From NCBI RefSeq assembly GCF_028553745.1, contig NZ_CP067130.1:496001-560000 (forward strand): a stretch of DNA of 64,000 nt. Direction: 5' to 3'. The stretch is from Paracoccus seriniphilus. GTDB lineage: Bacteria; Pseudomonadota; Alphaproteobacteria; Rhodobacterales; Rhodobacteraceae. Shown piece by piece: positions 18,583-27,616 of the stretch. Both the position numbers and the translations under genes were made by a program. The first letter of the stretch is position 1; the number at the start of each line of letters is the position of its first letter. Below the pieces are notes generated by a model. The model searched no databases. It worked only from the letters and a program-made list of their open reading frames with translations, and was not told where the DNA came from.

Positions 18583-19414
18583 GGAAAACAAGATTCCCGA
18601 CCAGCTGTCCTCCCTTGGCCATCCGCAGCGATTGGCTGTCTTTCGCCTGCTGATGCGCCGTTACCCCGACCGCGTTCCCGCGGGGGAAATCGCCATCGCG
18701 CTTGGTGTCAAGGCAAGCACCATGTCCAGCTATCTGTCCGTGCTGATGCGGGACAACCTGGTGCAACAACAACGGTCAGGCACGTCGATCCTGTATTGGA
18801 TCAACATGACCACGGTTCAACGATTGTTCGGCTATCTGTTCAACGATTGCTGTCGTGGCCGGCCCGACCTCTGCATGCCCTCCGGCACGTCAGCCGCTCA
18901 CATGCCTGGTCGCAGGTATGACGTTCTCTTCATCTGCGTCGGCAATTCCGCGCGGTCGATCTTTGCCGAGTCGATCCTGCGCAAGACTGCGGGCGAGCGA
19001 TTCAACGCCTATTCCGCCGGAACCCGACCCGCGTCGCGGCTCAACCCCTTTGCCATGCAGATCCTGCAAGACAAGGGCCACGACATTTCGGTCCTGCGTT
19101 CCAAGAACATCTCTGAGTTCTCTGGCCCTGATGCCCCGCATTTCGATTTCGTCTTCACGGTGTGCGATCAGGCCGCCAATGAAGAATGCCCTGCCTGGGA
19201 AGGCCAGCCCGTCTCGGGTCATTGGGGAATCCCCGATCCGGCCAGGGCAACCGGGAATGATGCCCAGAAGGCGCTGGCCTTTCACCGGGCCTACCGTGCG
19301 CTTGAACATCGCATCGGTCTTTTCACCGCACTCAACCTGGAAAGGTTGAACCGCATCGCCATACAGAATTCGGTCGACGATATCGGCCGCACCAACCCCG
19401 AGGGACAAATATGA
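18581..19414 (+). CDS. ArsR repressor fused to ArsC/LMW-phosphatase domain
   Basis: A 277-residue fusion. Residues 1-85 are an ArsR/SmtB winged helix. Residues 90-97 read Cys90-Cys91-x5-Cys97, the spacing of the As(III) site at Cys95-Cys96-Cys102 in the Acidithiobacillus-type ArsR. Residues about 112-245 are a low-molecular-weight phosphatase/arsenate reductase domain with the P-loop Cys119-Val-Gly-Asn-Ser-Ala-Arg125-Ser and a downstream Cys-x7-Cys pair (Thr-Val-Cys-Asp, then Glu-Glu-Cys-Pro) typical of thiol-coupled ArsC. Similar HTH-ArsC fusions occur in related bacteria. The stop overlaps the GAPDH gene (ATGA). It should repress the operon and, if catalytic, reduce arsenate to the arsenite that relieves repression. 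Operator copies lie at 18529 and 18567. Confidence 0.9.
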   Translation: MENKIPDQLSSLGHPQRLAVFRLLMRRYPDRVPAGEIAIALGVKASTMSSYLSVLMRDNLVQQQRSGTSILYWINMTTVQRLFGYLFNDCCRGRPDLCMPSGTSAAHMPGRRYDVLFICVGNSARSIFAESILRKTAGERFNAYSAGTRPASRLNPFAMQILQDKGHDISVLRSKNISEFSGPDAPHFDFVFTVCDQAANEECPAWEGQPVSGHWGIPDPARATGNDAQKALAFHRAYRALEHRIGLFTALNLERLNRIAIQNSVDDIGRTNPEGQI

Positions 19415-20409
19415 CCACATACGCATTGAACGGCCTTGGCCGTATGGGAAAGCTGGCCCTGAAGCCACTTCTGGAACGCGGGGCCAGGATCGCCTGGATC
19501 AACGATGCGGTCGGTGATCCGGAAATGCATGCCCATTTGCTGGAGTTCGACACGGTGCACGGGCGCTGGAACGCCGCCTTTTCGCATGATGACGAAAGCG
19601 TCACCATCGACGGCACGCGCCTGCCCTTCATCGGCTCCAGGGCGATTGCCGATCTGCCACTTGATGGTGTCGATGTGGTCATCGACTGCACCGGCGTCTT
19701 CAAGACCGAAGCCCGGATCGCGCCCTATTTCGAAGCGGGCGTGAAGAAGGTCGTGGTGTCCGCCCCGGTCAAGGACGGCAACGCGGTCAACATTGTCTAC
19801 GGCGTCAACAACGAAACCTATGATCCCGCCAGTCATCGTATCGTGACCGCGGCCTCATGCACCACCAACTGCCTTGCCCCTGTGGTAAAGGTCATCCACG
19901 AGACTTTCGGCATCAAGCACGGCTCGATCACCACGATTCATGACGTTACCAACACCCAGACCATCGTCGACCGTCCCGCCAAGGACCTGCGGCGTGCCCG
20001 CTCGGCCCTGAATTCACTGATCCCGACGACGACCGGATCGGCCAGCGCGATCACGCTGATCTATCCCGAACTGAAGGGGCGATTGAACGGCCATGCCGTC
20101 CGGGTTCCGCTGTTGAACGCTTCGCTGACCGACTGCGTCTTCGAACTGCGGCGTGAAACCACGGCAGAGGAGGTCAATGCCGCTTTCGAGGCGGCTGCCA
20201 ACGGGGCGCTGAAAGGCATCCTTGGCTATGAGACACGCCCGCTGGTCTCGACCGATTATACCAATGATCCGCGCTCTTCGATCATCGACGCGCCTTCGAC
20301 GATGGTGGTCAATGGCACGCAACTGAAGGTCTATGCCTGGTACGACAATGAATGGGGCTATGCCAACCGGCTGGTCGATGTGGCGCTGATGGTCGGGGCC
20401 TCGCTGTGA
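19411..20409 (+). CDS. ArsJ-associated glyceraldehyde-3-phosphate dehydrogenase
   Basis: A 332-residue GAPDH with the catalytic Cys150 in Ala-Ser-Cys-Thr-Thr-Asn-Cys and His in Thr-Ile-His-Asp-Val-Thr-Asn. In ars operons with arsJ this enzyme uses arsenate in place of phosphate to make 1-arseno-3-phosphoglycerate, which ArsJ exports (known for Pseudomonas). It overlaps the genes on both sides by ATGA and GTGA, so it is translated with them. The N-terminal nucleotide fold reads Ala-Leu-Asn-Gly-Leu-Gly-Arg-Met-Gly. A glycolytic role is not excluded but the context makes detoxification the likely job. Confidence 0.92.
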   Translation: MTTYALNGLGRMGKLALKPLLERGARIAWINDAVGDPEMHAHLLEFDTVHGRWNAAFSHDDESVTIDGTRLPFIGSRAIADLPLDGVDVVIDCTGVFKTEARIAPYFEAGVKKVVVSAPVKDGNAVNIVYGVNNETYDPASHRIVTAASCTTNCLAPVVKVIHETFGIKHGSITTIHDVTNTQTIVDRPAKDLRRARSALNSLIPTTTGSASAITLIYPELKGRLNGHAVRVPLLNASLTDCVFELRRETTAEEVNAAFEAAANGALKGILGYETRPLVSTDYTNDPRSSIIDAPSTMVVNGTQLKVYAWYDNEWGYANRLVDVALMVGASL

Positions 20410-21683
20410 GCAAGACCGTGCGGGAACGACCCGAGGGAACCTCGGCCTATATCGCGGTGACCGCGGCCTATTGGGCCTTCATGCTGACCGATGGCGCGCT
20501 GCGGATGCTGGTGCTGCTGCATTTCCACACATTGGGCTTCAGCCCCGTGCAACTGGCCTATCTTTTCATTCTCTACGAATTGGCGGGGATGATCACAAAT
20601 CTGGCCGCCGGCTGGATCGCGGTTCGCTTCGGTCTGACCTCGACGCTTTACGCCGGGCTGGGATTGCAGGTATTGGCCTTGCTGGCCCTGAGCCAGCTTG
20701 ATCCCGGCTGGAGCATCGCGGCCTCGGTCGCCTTCGTCATGTCTGTGCAGGGCCTCTCGGGCGTCGCCAAGGATCTTGCCAAGATGTCCGCGAAATCTGC
20801 GGTAAAGCTGCTTGCGCCGTCAGGCGACGGGGGGCTGTTTCGCTGGGTGGCCGTCCTGACCGGATCAAAGAACGCGGTGAAGGGCATCGGCTTCCTGCTG
20901 GGCGCGGTCCTGCTGGGGGCGCTTGGCTTCGATTGGGCCGTTCTGGCAATGGCCCTTGTTCTGGGGGTGATCCTTGTCGCCGTGGTGCTGTTCATGCCCG
21001 CGGGCCTGCCCAGGGGCCGGAAAGGCACCAAGTTTTCCGAAGTGTTCTCGAAATCGGCCAATGTCAACTGGCTGTCCGCGGCGCGGGTTTTCCTGTTCGG
21101 CGCGCGCGACGTCTGGTTCGTGGTCGGCATCCCGATCTACTTCTACGCAGTGCTTTCGGACGGCACTGACCAAGGCAACCGCACGGCCTTCTTCATGATC
21201 GGCACCTTCATGGCGGTCTGGATCATGCTTTACGGCGTGGTGCAGGCCAGCGCCCCAAGGATCCTGCGCGCCGCTGTCCGGCCCGAGGCAGAGTTGATCC
21301 GCGCAGCGCGCAACTGGGCCTTTGCACTGTTCGCCGTGCCTGCCGCGCTGACGTTGGCCGTTTCCCTGTCGTCAACACCCCAGACCTGGCTGACCGTGAC
21401 GCTGGTTCTGGGCCTGTTGGTTTTCGGCGCGCTCTTTGCGGTGAATTCCTCGCTCCATTCCTATCTGATCCTCGCTTTCTCGCAGACTGAACGGGTCACG
21501 ATGGATGTGGGCTTTTACTACATGGCCAACGCCGGGGGTCGCCTGATCGGCACGCTTCTGTCCGGTCTGACCTATCAGATCGGCGGTTTGACCCTTGTCA
21601 TGGGCACGGCCGCGATCATGGTCTTGCTGGCGGCCATGACCTCGGGTCGTCTGAGCGATCCGGCGAAAGAAGCGACGGCATGA
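20406..21683 (+). CDS. arsJ: Organoarsenical efflux MFS transporter
   Basis: A 425-residue major-facilitator protein with about 12 transmembrane helices. It follows the arsenate-using GAPDH directly, which is the defining arsJ context; ArsJ extrudes 1-arseno-3-phosphoglycerate, which then hydrolyses to arsenate outside. GTG 20406 overlaps the GAPDH stop (GTGA). The early [13 protein letters not shown] segment is typical of the family. No ACR3, ArsB, ArsH or ArsM gene is in the window, so this is the only arsenic exporter seen here. Confidence 0.92.
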   Translation: MSKTVRERPEGTSAYIAVTAAYWAFMLTDGALRMLVLLHFHTLGFSPVQLAYLFILYELAGMITNLAAGWIAVRFGLTSTLYAGLGLQVLALLALSQLDPGWSIAASVAFVMSVQGLSGVAKDLAKMSAKSAVKLLAPSGDGGLFRWVAVLTGSKNAVKGIGFLLGAVLLGALGFDWAVLAMALVLGVILVAVVLFMPAGLPRGRKGTKFSEVFSKSANVNWLSAARVFLFGARDVWFVVGIPIYFYAVLSDGTDQGNRTAFFMIGTFMAVWIMLYGVVQASAPRILRAAVRPEAELIRAARNWAFALFAVPAALTLAVSLSSTPQTWLTVTLVLGLLVFGALFAVNSSLHSYLILAFSQTERVTMDVGFYYMANAGGRLIGTLLSGLTYQIGGLTLVMGTAAIMVLLAAMTSGRLSDPAKEATA

Positions 21684-21741
21684 TCATCCCCGGACGCCGG
21701 CCGACCGTCAGGGCCGGGTCTGGATTTCCGCCCGGAGAAGA

Positions 21742-21771
21742 ATGCCCGCCCCCTCTTTCGGGGACGGGCAT
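21742..21771. terminator. Hairpin between convergent arsJ and aioA
   Basis: ATGCCCG (21742-21748) pairs with CGGGCAT (21765-21771), with further C/G pairing inside (CCCC with GGGG) and a TCTTT loop. It sits in the 101-bp spacer of two convergent genes, so it can serve both. No T-tract. Confidence 0.55.
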
Positions 21772-21784
21772 CCGATGTCCGAGG

Positions 21785-24250
21785 TCAGAGCGAGACTTCC
21801 TTGGCCTTGAAGGAGATCGATGCCGTCTCGGATGTCGCATGCGAGACCTTGCGGATATCGCCCCAGCAGTGCTTGTAATCGGGCAGCACCAACTCGTTCA
21901 CACCCGGGTTGACCACATTGCCCTGGCTGCCGGCGGGTGACCCGAAGACCATCGCGACCTGACCGCGCCTTGCGGTGGCGATGGGATAGGCCATGCCCTG
22001 CGTCACGCCGTTGTCATTGATGATCTCGACCAGATCGCCGGGGTTCAGGCCTTCCGCGACCATGTCATCGGGGTTCATCTCGATGAACGGGTATGGGAAA
22101 CGGTCCTGAACAAACTCGTTCTTCTGGTCAAGGAACTGGTTCTGCCAGAAGATATTGGCCCGGACGTTGTTGATCCAGTATTTGTGCGCGGCCTTTTCCC
22201 GGGCCTTGCCCGCTGCCTGCCAGCCCCGCCAGCCTGCCGCACAGAACAGCGCCTTCCTGTCGTCGCGGCCATGGCGGTCGAAGGTGCCGTCGGCATACAG
22301 CCGCTTGGTCCCGACAAGTTCGCCATTCTCGTAGCCGACGACCGGCTCCTGCACTCCGTTGTTGCCCATGGCGCGCAGACGATCATAGGTCACCTCGGGA
22401 TTGCCGGCATGATAGCCGTCCATGAAGGCATCCTCCTCGGTCTGCCAGTCATAACCCTTGAACTGGTCGGCATAGGCGTCCTTGCCCATCTCGCGCAGCA
22501 CCCGCTCCATGTTCCGGGCCATTTCCGCCGCGATCAGGCAGTCAGGCTTGGAATTGCCATAGGGGTCCATGTATCTTTCCGACAGGCGAAGGCGCCGCTC
22601 GCCGTTCATCGAGGTGAGGTTCATCTCGTTGGATTCGCAGGCCGGCAGGATCACATGCGCGTTCTGGCCGATCTGGCTGTGGATGATGTCCACATCCACC
22701 ACGAACAGGCCCCCGGCATTGATCGCCGAGACGATCGCATCGACCAGCTGTTCGCGGGTTCCGCCGGCCACGGCGTCGATCGCGTCCTTGACCATGTCCG
22801 ACCGGCGCTTGTGAACGCGTTTGAACTCGGCGGCATTCAGCGTGGTCTTGTAATGGTCGCAGGCCCAGATGTGATGCACGCCGCCCAGGCCCCGGATCAG
22901 GAACTGGTCGATATATTCTGCCGGACGACCGACATGGGCGTCGGAGGGACGATAATAGCCCTCTTGATGGCCACCCAGACGACAGCACCCGCCGCCCTCG
23001 CGCCCGATATTGCCGGTGGCCAGCGCGATATTCACCAATGCGCCGATGGTGCGATAGTTGTCATTGCCCCAGATGATGCCCTTTTCGTAGCAGGTCACGC
23101 ATTTGCGGCGGCTGCCATCCTCATGCGGCATGGCGATCCATTCCGCGGCCTTGCGGATGTCGTCCGCCGAGACGCCACAGATCTCTGCCGCCTCGTCAAG
23201 CGACGTCCGGCAGGTCTGCATGGCATAGTCCAGACTGCCAAGACCCGCGGGATGCGCGCTATCCTCGGCAACGGCCTCCCCACCCTGGAAGGTCGAATTC
23301 GCAATGAACTCGGAATCCGTCCAGCCCTGATCGACGATATGCGTCAGGATGGCGTTGAACAGCGCCATATCCGTGCCTTCGTTGATCGCCAGATGCAGGA
23401 CGTTCTCGGGCCCGGCATATTGCTCGGAGGAATGAACGGTCAGGGTGCGGCGCGGATCGACGACCACCATTCGCGCCCCGCCCTGCAGACCCGGCACCAT
23501 GTGGTTGAGGTAGAGGTTCGTCTGGGTCTCCATGGAATTTGCGCCAACCATGAAGATCGTGTCGGTCAGCTCATAGTCCTCATAGGCATAGTTCAACTCT
23601 CCAATGCCCATGTCGCGGGTCGCATGGACCTCGGAGTTATAGGCCGGACGGTTGTGAATGCGGCAGTTCTTGATCTTCATGCTCTCGAAATAGAGCTTGC
23701 CGGTGCCCCAGGTGTTCTCATAGCCACCGGCGGACCCGCCGTGGTCGAACATGGACACGACCAGGTCATCCTCGGAACCGTCGGTAATGACGCGCGCCGT
23801 GACACGGGCCACAAGGTCCATCGCATCGTCCCATGACGTGGGCTGCCAGACGCCGTTGCGCCAGACCAGCGGGTCCGACAGACGTTGCTGCTGCGTGCCC
23901 GTCACCTTCGAGGGGCGGTTCTCGGCCATGCGCGCCCCACGGATCGAGCCGAGCCCCGAGTTCACGACGCAATCCACATCCGGCTTGACGACAAGGTGAA
24001 CATCCTTCCCGTCTTGCCGGACGATGTTGTACATCGAAGGCGCATACCAGGCTTCGGTGTCCTGATATTGCTGTTCGCTCAGGTCAACGCCGAACTTGTT
24101 CTGCTCCGGTGCCGTTCCACCCTGCCTGTTCAGCGGCCAAGTATAGGCCTTGTAGCCGCAACCGACGATACAATAGTGGCAGGTGACATTATGCTCTCTG
24201 GCGTCTGCGGGAATGATGGGCAGACGGTCGATCTGTCTCTTGTAGGCCAT
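21785..24250 (-). CDS. aioA: Arsenite oxidase large subunit (molybdopterin)
   Basis: An 821-residue AioA of the DMSO-reductase superfamily, oxidising periplasmic As(III) to As(V). The N-terminal Cys-His-Tyr-Cys-Ile-Val-Gly-Cys-Gly-Tyr-Lys (CxxCxxxC) binds the [3Fe-4S] cluster, and the rest forms the bis-MGD scaffold. There is no twin-Arg signal of its own; it is carried out by AioB, which has one (known for the family). ATG 24250 is chosen over an upstream start at 24289, since Met-Ala-Tyr-Lys-Arg-Gln begins the known family N-terminus. It lies 13 bases after aioB. Confidence 0.96.
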   Translation of the reverse strand: MAYKRQIDRLPIIPADAREHNVTCHYCIVGCGYKAYTWPLNRQGGTAPEQNKFGVDLSEQQYQDTEAWYAPSMYNIVRQDGKDVHLVVKPDVDCVVNSGLGSIRGARMAENRPSKVTGTQQQRLSDPLVWRNGVWQPTSWDDAMDLVARVTARVITDGSEDDLVVSMFDHGGSAGGYENTWGTGKLYFESMKIKNCRIHNRPAYNSEVHATRDMGIGELNYAYEDYELTDTIFMVGANSMETQTNLYLNHMVPGLQGGARMVVVDPRRTLTVHSSEQYAGPENVLHLAINEGTDMALFNAILTHIVDQGWTDSEFIANSTFQGGEAVAEDSAHPAGLGSLDYAMQTCRTSLDEAAEICGVSADDIRKAAEWIAMPHEDGSRRKCVTCYEKGIIWGNDNYRTIGALVNIALATGNIGREGGGCCRLGGHQEGYYRPSDAHVGRPAEYIDQFLIRGLGGVHHIWACDHYKTTLNAAEFKRVHKRRSDMVKDAIDAVAGGTREQLVDAIVSAINAGGLFVVDVDIIHSQIGQNAHVILPACESNEMNLTSMNGERRLRLSERYMDPYGNSKPDCLIAAEMARNMERVLREMGKDAYADQFKGYDWQTEEDAFMDGYHAGNPEVTYDRLRAMGNNGVQEPVVGYENGELVGTKRLYADGTFDRHGRDDRKALFCAAGWRGWQAAGKAREKAAHKYWINNVRANIFWQNQFLDQKNEFVQDRFPYPFIEMNPDDMVAEGLNPGDLVEIINDNGVTQGMAYPIATARRGQVAMVFGSPAGSQGNVVNPGVNELVLPDYKHCWGDIRKVSHATSETASISFKAKEVSL

Positions 24251-24263
24251 GTGTCTCTCTCCC

Positions 24264-24782
24264 TTACAGCACGTTCGACAGGCGGCCATAGATCAACTCG
24301 TCGACCCCGTTCGCGTAGATGTCGCCCTTGTCATCCACGCTCAGCAGGAACTGGGCAAGGTTGTTGGTGGCATGGCCCCAGATCTGCTGGCCGCCGGCCT
24401 CGCAGTCAAAGCGGGAATGGTGGCCGGGGCAGTTCAGGCTCTTGTCCTCGGCCGAGTAGCTCAACATCCAACCCTTGTGCGGGCAGAGCACCGAGAAGGC
24501 GACAATATCACCATCCGGGCCGACACCGCCCTCGACAGGCTCGCCCAGCTTGAGCAGAACCCCCGGACTTTCATCGTCGGGATAGGAAATATCCATCGGC
24601 TCGTTGACCGTCAGATCGGCCAGATTGGCCAAGCGGTTCACCGGCATGTCCACGCGGGCCAGCGCGCGCGCCTTGGCCTGTTCCGGTGTCATGACCGTTG
24701 TCGCGACGGCCCCCGCCGTGGCCATCATGCTGCCCCTCAGAAACTGTCGACGTCCCGTGTCGACCAATTTTTTGCACTTCAT
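24264..24782 (-). CDS. aioB: Arsenite oxidase Rieske small subunit
   Basis: A 172-residue AioB. Its Tat signal has Gly-Arg-Arg-Gln-Phe-Leu-Arg at residues 10-16 followed by a hydrophobic Ala/Thr stretch. The Rieske [2Fe-2S] ligands are Cys100-Pro-His102 and Cys118-Pro-Gly-His121. It accepts electrons from the AioA iron-sulfur centre and passes them to a cytochrome c or azurin-like partner. ATG 24782 gives the proper Met-Lys-Cys-Lys-Lys start; the long upstream extension is not coding. It is downstream of aioR by 166 bp, so it probably has its own promoter. Confidence 0.95.
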   Translation of the reverse strand: MKCKKLVDTGRRQFLRGSMMATAGAVATTVMTPEQAKARALARVDMPVNRLANLADLTVNEPMDISYPDDESPGVLLKLGEPVEGGVGPDGDIVAFSVLCPHKGWMLSYSAEDKSLNCPGHHSRFDCEAGGQQIWGHATNNLAQFLLSVDDKGDIYANGVDELIYGRLSNVL

Positions 24783-24948
24783 TGGCTGGACTCCTCCCTC
24801 GCTCACAAAGTGATCTATGTCTGCGCTCAGCCTAGCCTGTGCATTCAACGCCCGCGACGGCATGAAAGCGCATGCCGCATTGCGGCTATCATTTGTTTTG
24901 AAACGAAAAAAATAAATGTTCGGATTTCCGAACATGCAAAGATATCCG

Positions 24949-26196
24949 TCAGGGACCCGAAAGGCCGAGTCTCTGCATCTTTTCCCAAAGCGTCGTGCGC
25001 GCAATACGCAGCAATCGGGCCGCCTCGCCGATCTGCCCGTTCGTCCTGTCGAGCGCCGCGATGATCTGCGCCCGTTCCGCGGCCTCCCGGGCTTCGGCCA
25101 GCGACAACATGTCATCAGGCCCTGCAAGTCGTTCGGGAAACATATCGGAGGGCTGCAGCAACGGCCCTGTTGCCAACCCCAGGCCACGCAGCAATCTTGA
25201 CCGCAACTCCCGACCGCCACCGGGCCAGTCATGGTTGCGCACGGCTTCCTCGCACAAAGCACTGATCCCTTCGACCTCCGGCGCATGGCGCACTGCCAGC
25301 TTGTGGAAAAGCTGCTGCAGCAGCCAGACGGCATCCTCGGGCCGGGTGTTCAACGGAGGAATCGGGATTTCGATCCGCGCCAGCCTGTAGAAAACTTCGG
25401 GGTTGAAGCTGCCTTGCGCGATCAAAGCCTCGAGATCATTGCCACAGGCCGCGATCAGCCGCCCGTCGAAGCCCTGACCAAGTCGATCCAGAAGTTGCCG
25501 TTGCGCCGGCTCTGTCATCTTCCCAAGCGTGTTGATGAAAAGGGTTCCTTCGCCCACCACGTCAAAGCCGCTGCCGGGGCCGAACAGGGCAGCCTCCATG
25601 TCGGATTCACCTGCAAGATTGACCGAAACGAAAGGCGCGGCCGAGCGGTCCGACAGGTCGTGGATACGCCGGGCGACAAGGTCCTTGCCAGTGCCCGGAC
25701 CGCCCCGGATGAGCGCGTGATGACTGTCCCGAGCGGCCTTGGCGATCAGCGTTTCCAGGCGTCGCGCGGCCGCCGAAACCCCCATCAGGGGCGGAAAGTC
25801 ATCATCCTGCAACGGCTTGTCGTGATTTCCGACCAGAAGACTGAGACGTTCGAGGAAGACAGACATTTCGAACGGCTTGGTGACGTAATCCGCAGCCCCT
25901 GACTTGATCAGCCGGACCGCCTGACCGATGCCACCCTTGCCGGTGATGAAGAGGAAGGGCGGCGGGGTTCCGCTGCCAAGAAGCTTCGAGAACAGTTCCT
26001 CACCCGATCCGTCCGGCAAGCCGATATCGCAGATCACCGCGTCAATCGGCTTCGTGGGGGTGCGGATCGCGCCAAGGGCTCGCACCATTTGCTTCAGCCA
26101 GAGAACCCGGGCACCTTCCAGTTCAAGCCTCTGCAGCAGCGAACTGCCCATGATCTCGTCATCTTCCACAAGAACGATGTATCTATTCCTGAGCAT
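24949..26196 (-). CDS. aioR: NtrC-like response regulator with degenerate AAA domain
   Basis: A 415-residue regulator by position AioR. The receiver domain (1-120) is intact, with acidic pocket Glu-Asp-Asp, Asp57 and Lys107. The central domain keeps Walker A (Gly-Gly-Pro-Gly-Thr-Gly-Lys-Asp, 165-172), but between Leu-Phe-Gly (204-206) and Gly-Thr-Leu-Phe (217-220) only about ten residues remain, so the GAFTGA sigma54-contact loop is deleted. Walker B reads Leu-Phe-Ile-Asn-Thr-Leu instead of Leu-Phe-Leu-Asp-Glu-Ile. A Fis-type HTH lies at about 380-410. It therefore probably does not drive sigma54 open-complex formation; Rhodobacter capsulatus NtrC, which lacks GAFTGA and works with sigma70, is a precedent. 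It overlaps aioS by 14 bp. Confidence 0.88.
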   Translation of the reverse strand: MLRNRYIVLVEDDEIMGSSLLQRLELEGARVLWLKQMVRALGAIRTPTKPIDAVICDIGLPDGSGEELFSKLLGSGTPPPFLFITGKGGIGQAVRLIKSGAADYVTKPFEMSVFLERLSLLVGNHDKPLQDDDFPPLMGVSAAARRLETLIAKAARDSHHALIRGGPGTGKDLVARRIHDLSDRSAAPFVSVNLAGESDMEAALFGPGSGFDVVGEGTLFINTLGKMTEPAQRQLLDRLGQGFDGRLIAACGNDLEALIAQGSFNPEVFYRLARIEIPIPPLNTRPEDAVWLLQQLFHKLAVRHAPEVEGISALCEEAVRNHDWPGGGRELRSRLLRGLGLATGPLLQPSDMFPERLAGPDDMLSLAEAREAAERAQIIAALDRTNGQIGEAARLLRIARTTLWEKMQRLGLSGP

Positions 26197-27613
26197 CCCT
26201 TGCCTCCGATGGAATCGGCAAGCTGACAGTGATGCGCGTCACCTCGGTTTCACGCTCATGACGGATGGTGCCCCCAAGGTTCCGTGCAAGTTCGCGCACC
26301 AGGCGTAGCCCGACACCACCGCCGGGCATAAGCGGACCATCACCAAGCAGACGAACCAATGCAGCCTCGGGCATGGCCGGGCCGGAGTTCGTGATCCGAA
26401 TGTCAAGACATCCCCTGCCTGAACCGACAGTCAGACCGACATGCCCCTTGGGGCCGGCCGCCGCGCAGGCATTCAGCAACAGGTTCAGCGCGATCTGCCG
26501 CACCGGTCCGGCCGGGATGATGTGATTGGCAAGCGCCACGCAATCGACGCACCACTCCAGATCCAGATCAAGTCGAGAGATTTCGGGTTGGATCAAGAGC
26601 TTGACGTCCTCGAGATCCTCGGCGGTCAGCAGGCGGGTCTCGGGATCGATGCGGTTCTGGTCAAGGGTGGCCCGTGTCACGTCACGCATGTGGCGCAGCC
26701 CCCGGTCCAGAAGCTCGGCCGATTGCCGCACGACTTCGGGACGATCGGCGAAACTGCGGATCGTGTCCGTCGCGTTCAGCAGGCCACCAAGCGGATTGTT
26801 GATCTCATGCGCCAACGACGACGACAGACGGCCAAGAGCCACGAAGCGTTCCCTTTCCGCCAGTCGTCTCTCGGCTTCGGCCTTGGCCGTCACGGCACCC
26901 ACCATCGAGTTGTAGATGCGTGCCAGGCGCGCAAGTTCCCCGTCGCCCCGCGGGATCTCGGAGGCCGGAATGGGATGAGGTTCACCCTGCGTTTCGGTCA
27001 TATGGCGCGTCAGCGTCGTGACCGGCTGCAGCATCCTTCGTATCGCGAGAAATCCGACCGACGACAGAAGCCCTATGGCAATCGCATTGCCCATGATCAG
27101 CATGAACAGGGCTCGCCTGCGCTCGGATAGCAGGTCGGCGACGTCCAGCACGGTCGCGATCTGCCCGACGGTGCGCCCCTGATAGATCAGGGGCGCAAGC
27201 AGGCTAAGGGATGGCGATGCCTCATTCACCCGCAGGTCATCCAGCGCCACCACATCATCGGCCAGTGCAGCGATATCGCTGTCCATGGGAACCCGCTTGG
27301 GGTCGGTCGCGGCAAGCACCCTTCCGCGCTCATCCGCCACGGCGGTCAGAACCATCCTGCGCCCCTCACCACCTTGGGTCGCCCGGTCCAGCGTGTCATA
27401 GACCTCCCAATGATCATGGCGCAGGACAAGAGGTCCAAGAGCCACCGACAATCCCTCGACATGCATCCGCGCCAATTCCTGGATTCTTGCGTCCTGAACC
27501 TGCGCGAGGGATCGCAACACCTGCTGGGATGCCACCATGCCGACAAGAACCATCATCGCGGCGGCAAGAAGCGGCAGCTTGACAGACAGAGGTATGGGGG
27601 AAAACCACCTCAT
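26183..27613 (-). CDS. aioS: Arsenite-responsive sensor histidine kinase
   Basis: A 476-residue membrane kinase: transmembrane helix about 12-30, periplasmic sensor domain 31-165, second helix about 168-191, a HAMP-like linker, H-box Ser-Leu-Ala-His269-Glu-Ile-Asn-Asn-Pro-Leu, and an ATPase domain with a Gly-Gly-Gly-Val-Gly-Leu motif near the C-terminus. It starts 3 bases after the aioX stop and overlaps aioR, forming the usual aioXSR unit. By family knowledge it senses arsenite-loaded AioX in the periplasm and phosphorylates AioR. Confidence 0.92.
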   Translation of the reverse strand: MRWFSPIPLSVKLPLLAAAMMVLVGMVASQQVLRSLAQVQDARIQELARMHVEGLSVALGPLVLRHDHWEVYDTLDRATQGGEGRRMVLTAVADERGRVLAATDPKRVPMDSDIAALADDVVALDDLRVNEASPSLSLLAPLIYQGRTVGQIATVLDVADLLSERRRALFMLIMGNAIAIGLLSSVGFLAIRRMLQPVTTLTRHMTETQGEPHPIPASEIPRGDGELARLARIYNSMVGAVTAKAEAERRLAERERFVALGRLSSSLAHEINNPLGGLLNATDTIRSFADRPEVVRQSAELLDRGLRHMRDVTRATLDQNRIDPETRLLTAEDLEDVKLLIQPEISRLDLDLEWCVDCVALANHIIPAGPVRQIALNLLLNACAAAGPKGHVGLTVGSGRGCLDIRITNSGPAMPEAALVRLLGDGPLMPGGGVGLRLVRELARNLGGTIRHERETEVTRITVSLPIPSEARDAQE

Positions 27614-27616
27614 GTG

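Noticed and set aside
22184..23836. Plus-strand open frame of about 550 codons opposite aioA
   Set aside because: Shadow of aioA codons; composition is Arg/His/Gly-rich with no domain, and aioA motifs are certain.
24783..24948. Sigma54 -24/-12 promoter upstream of aioB
   Set aside because: I searched the minus strand for GG-N10-GC with TGGC/TTGC flanks and found only poorly spaced partial matches. The AioR features also argue against it.
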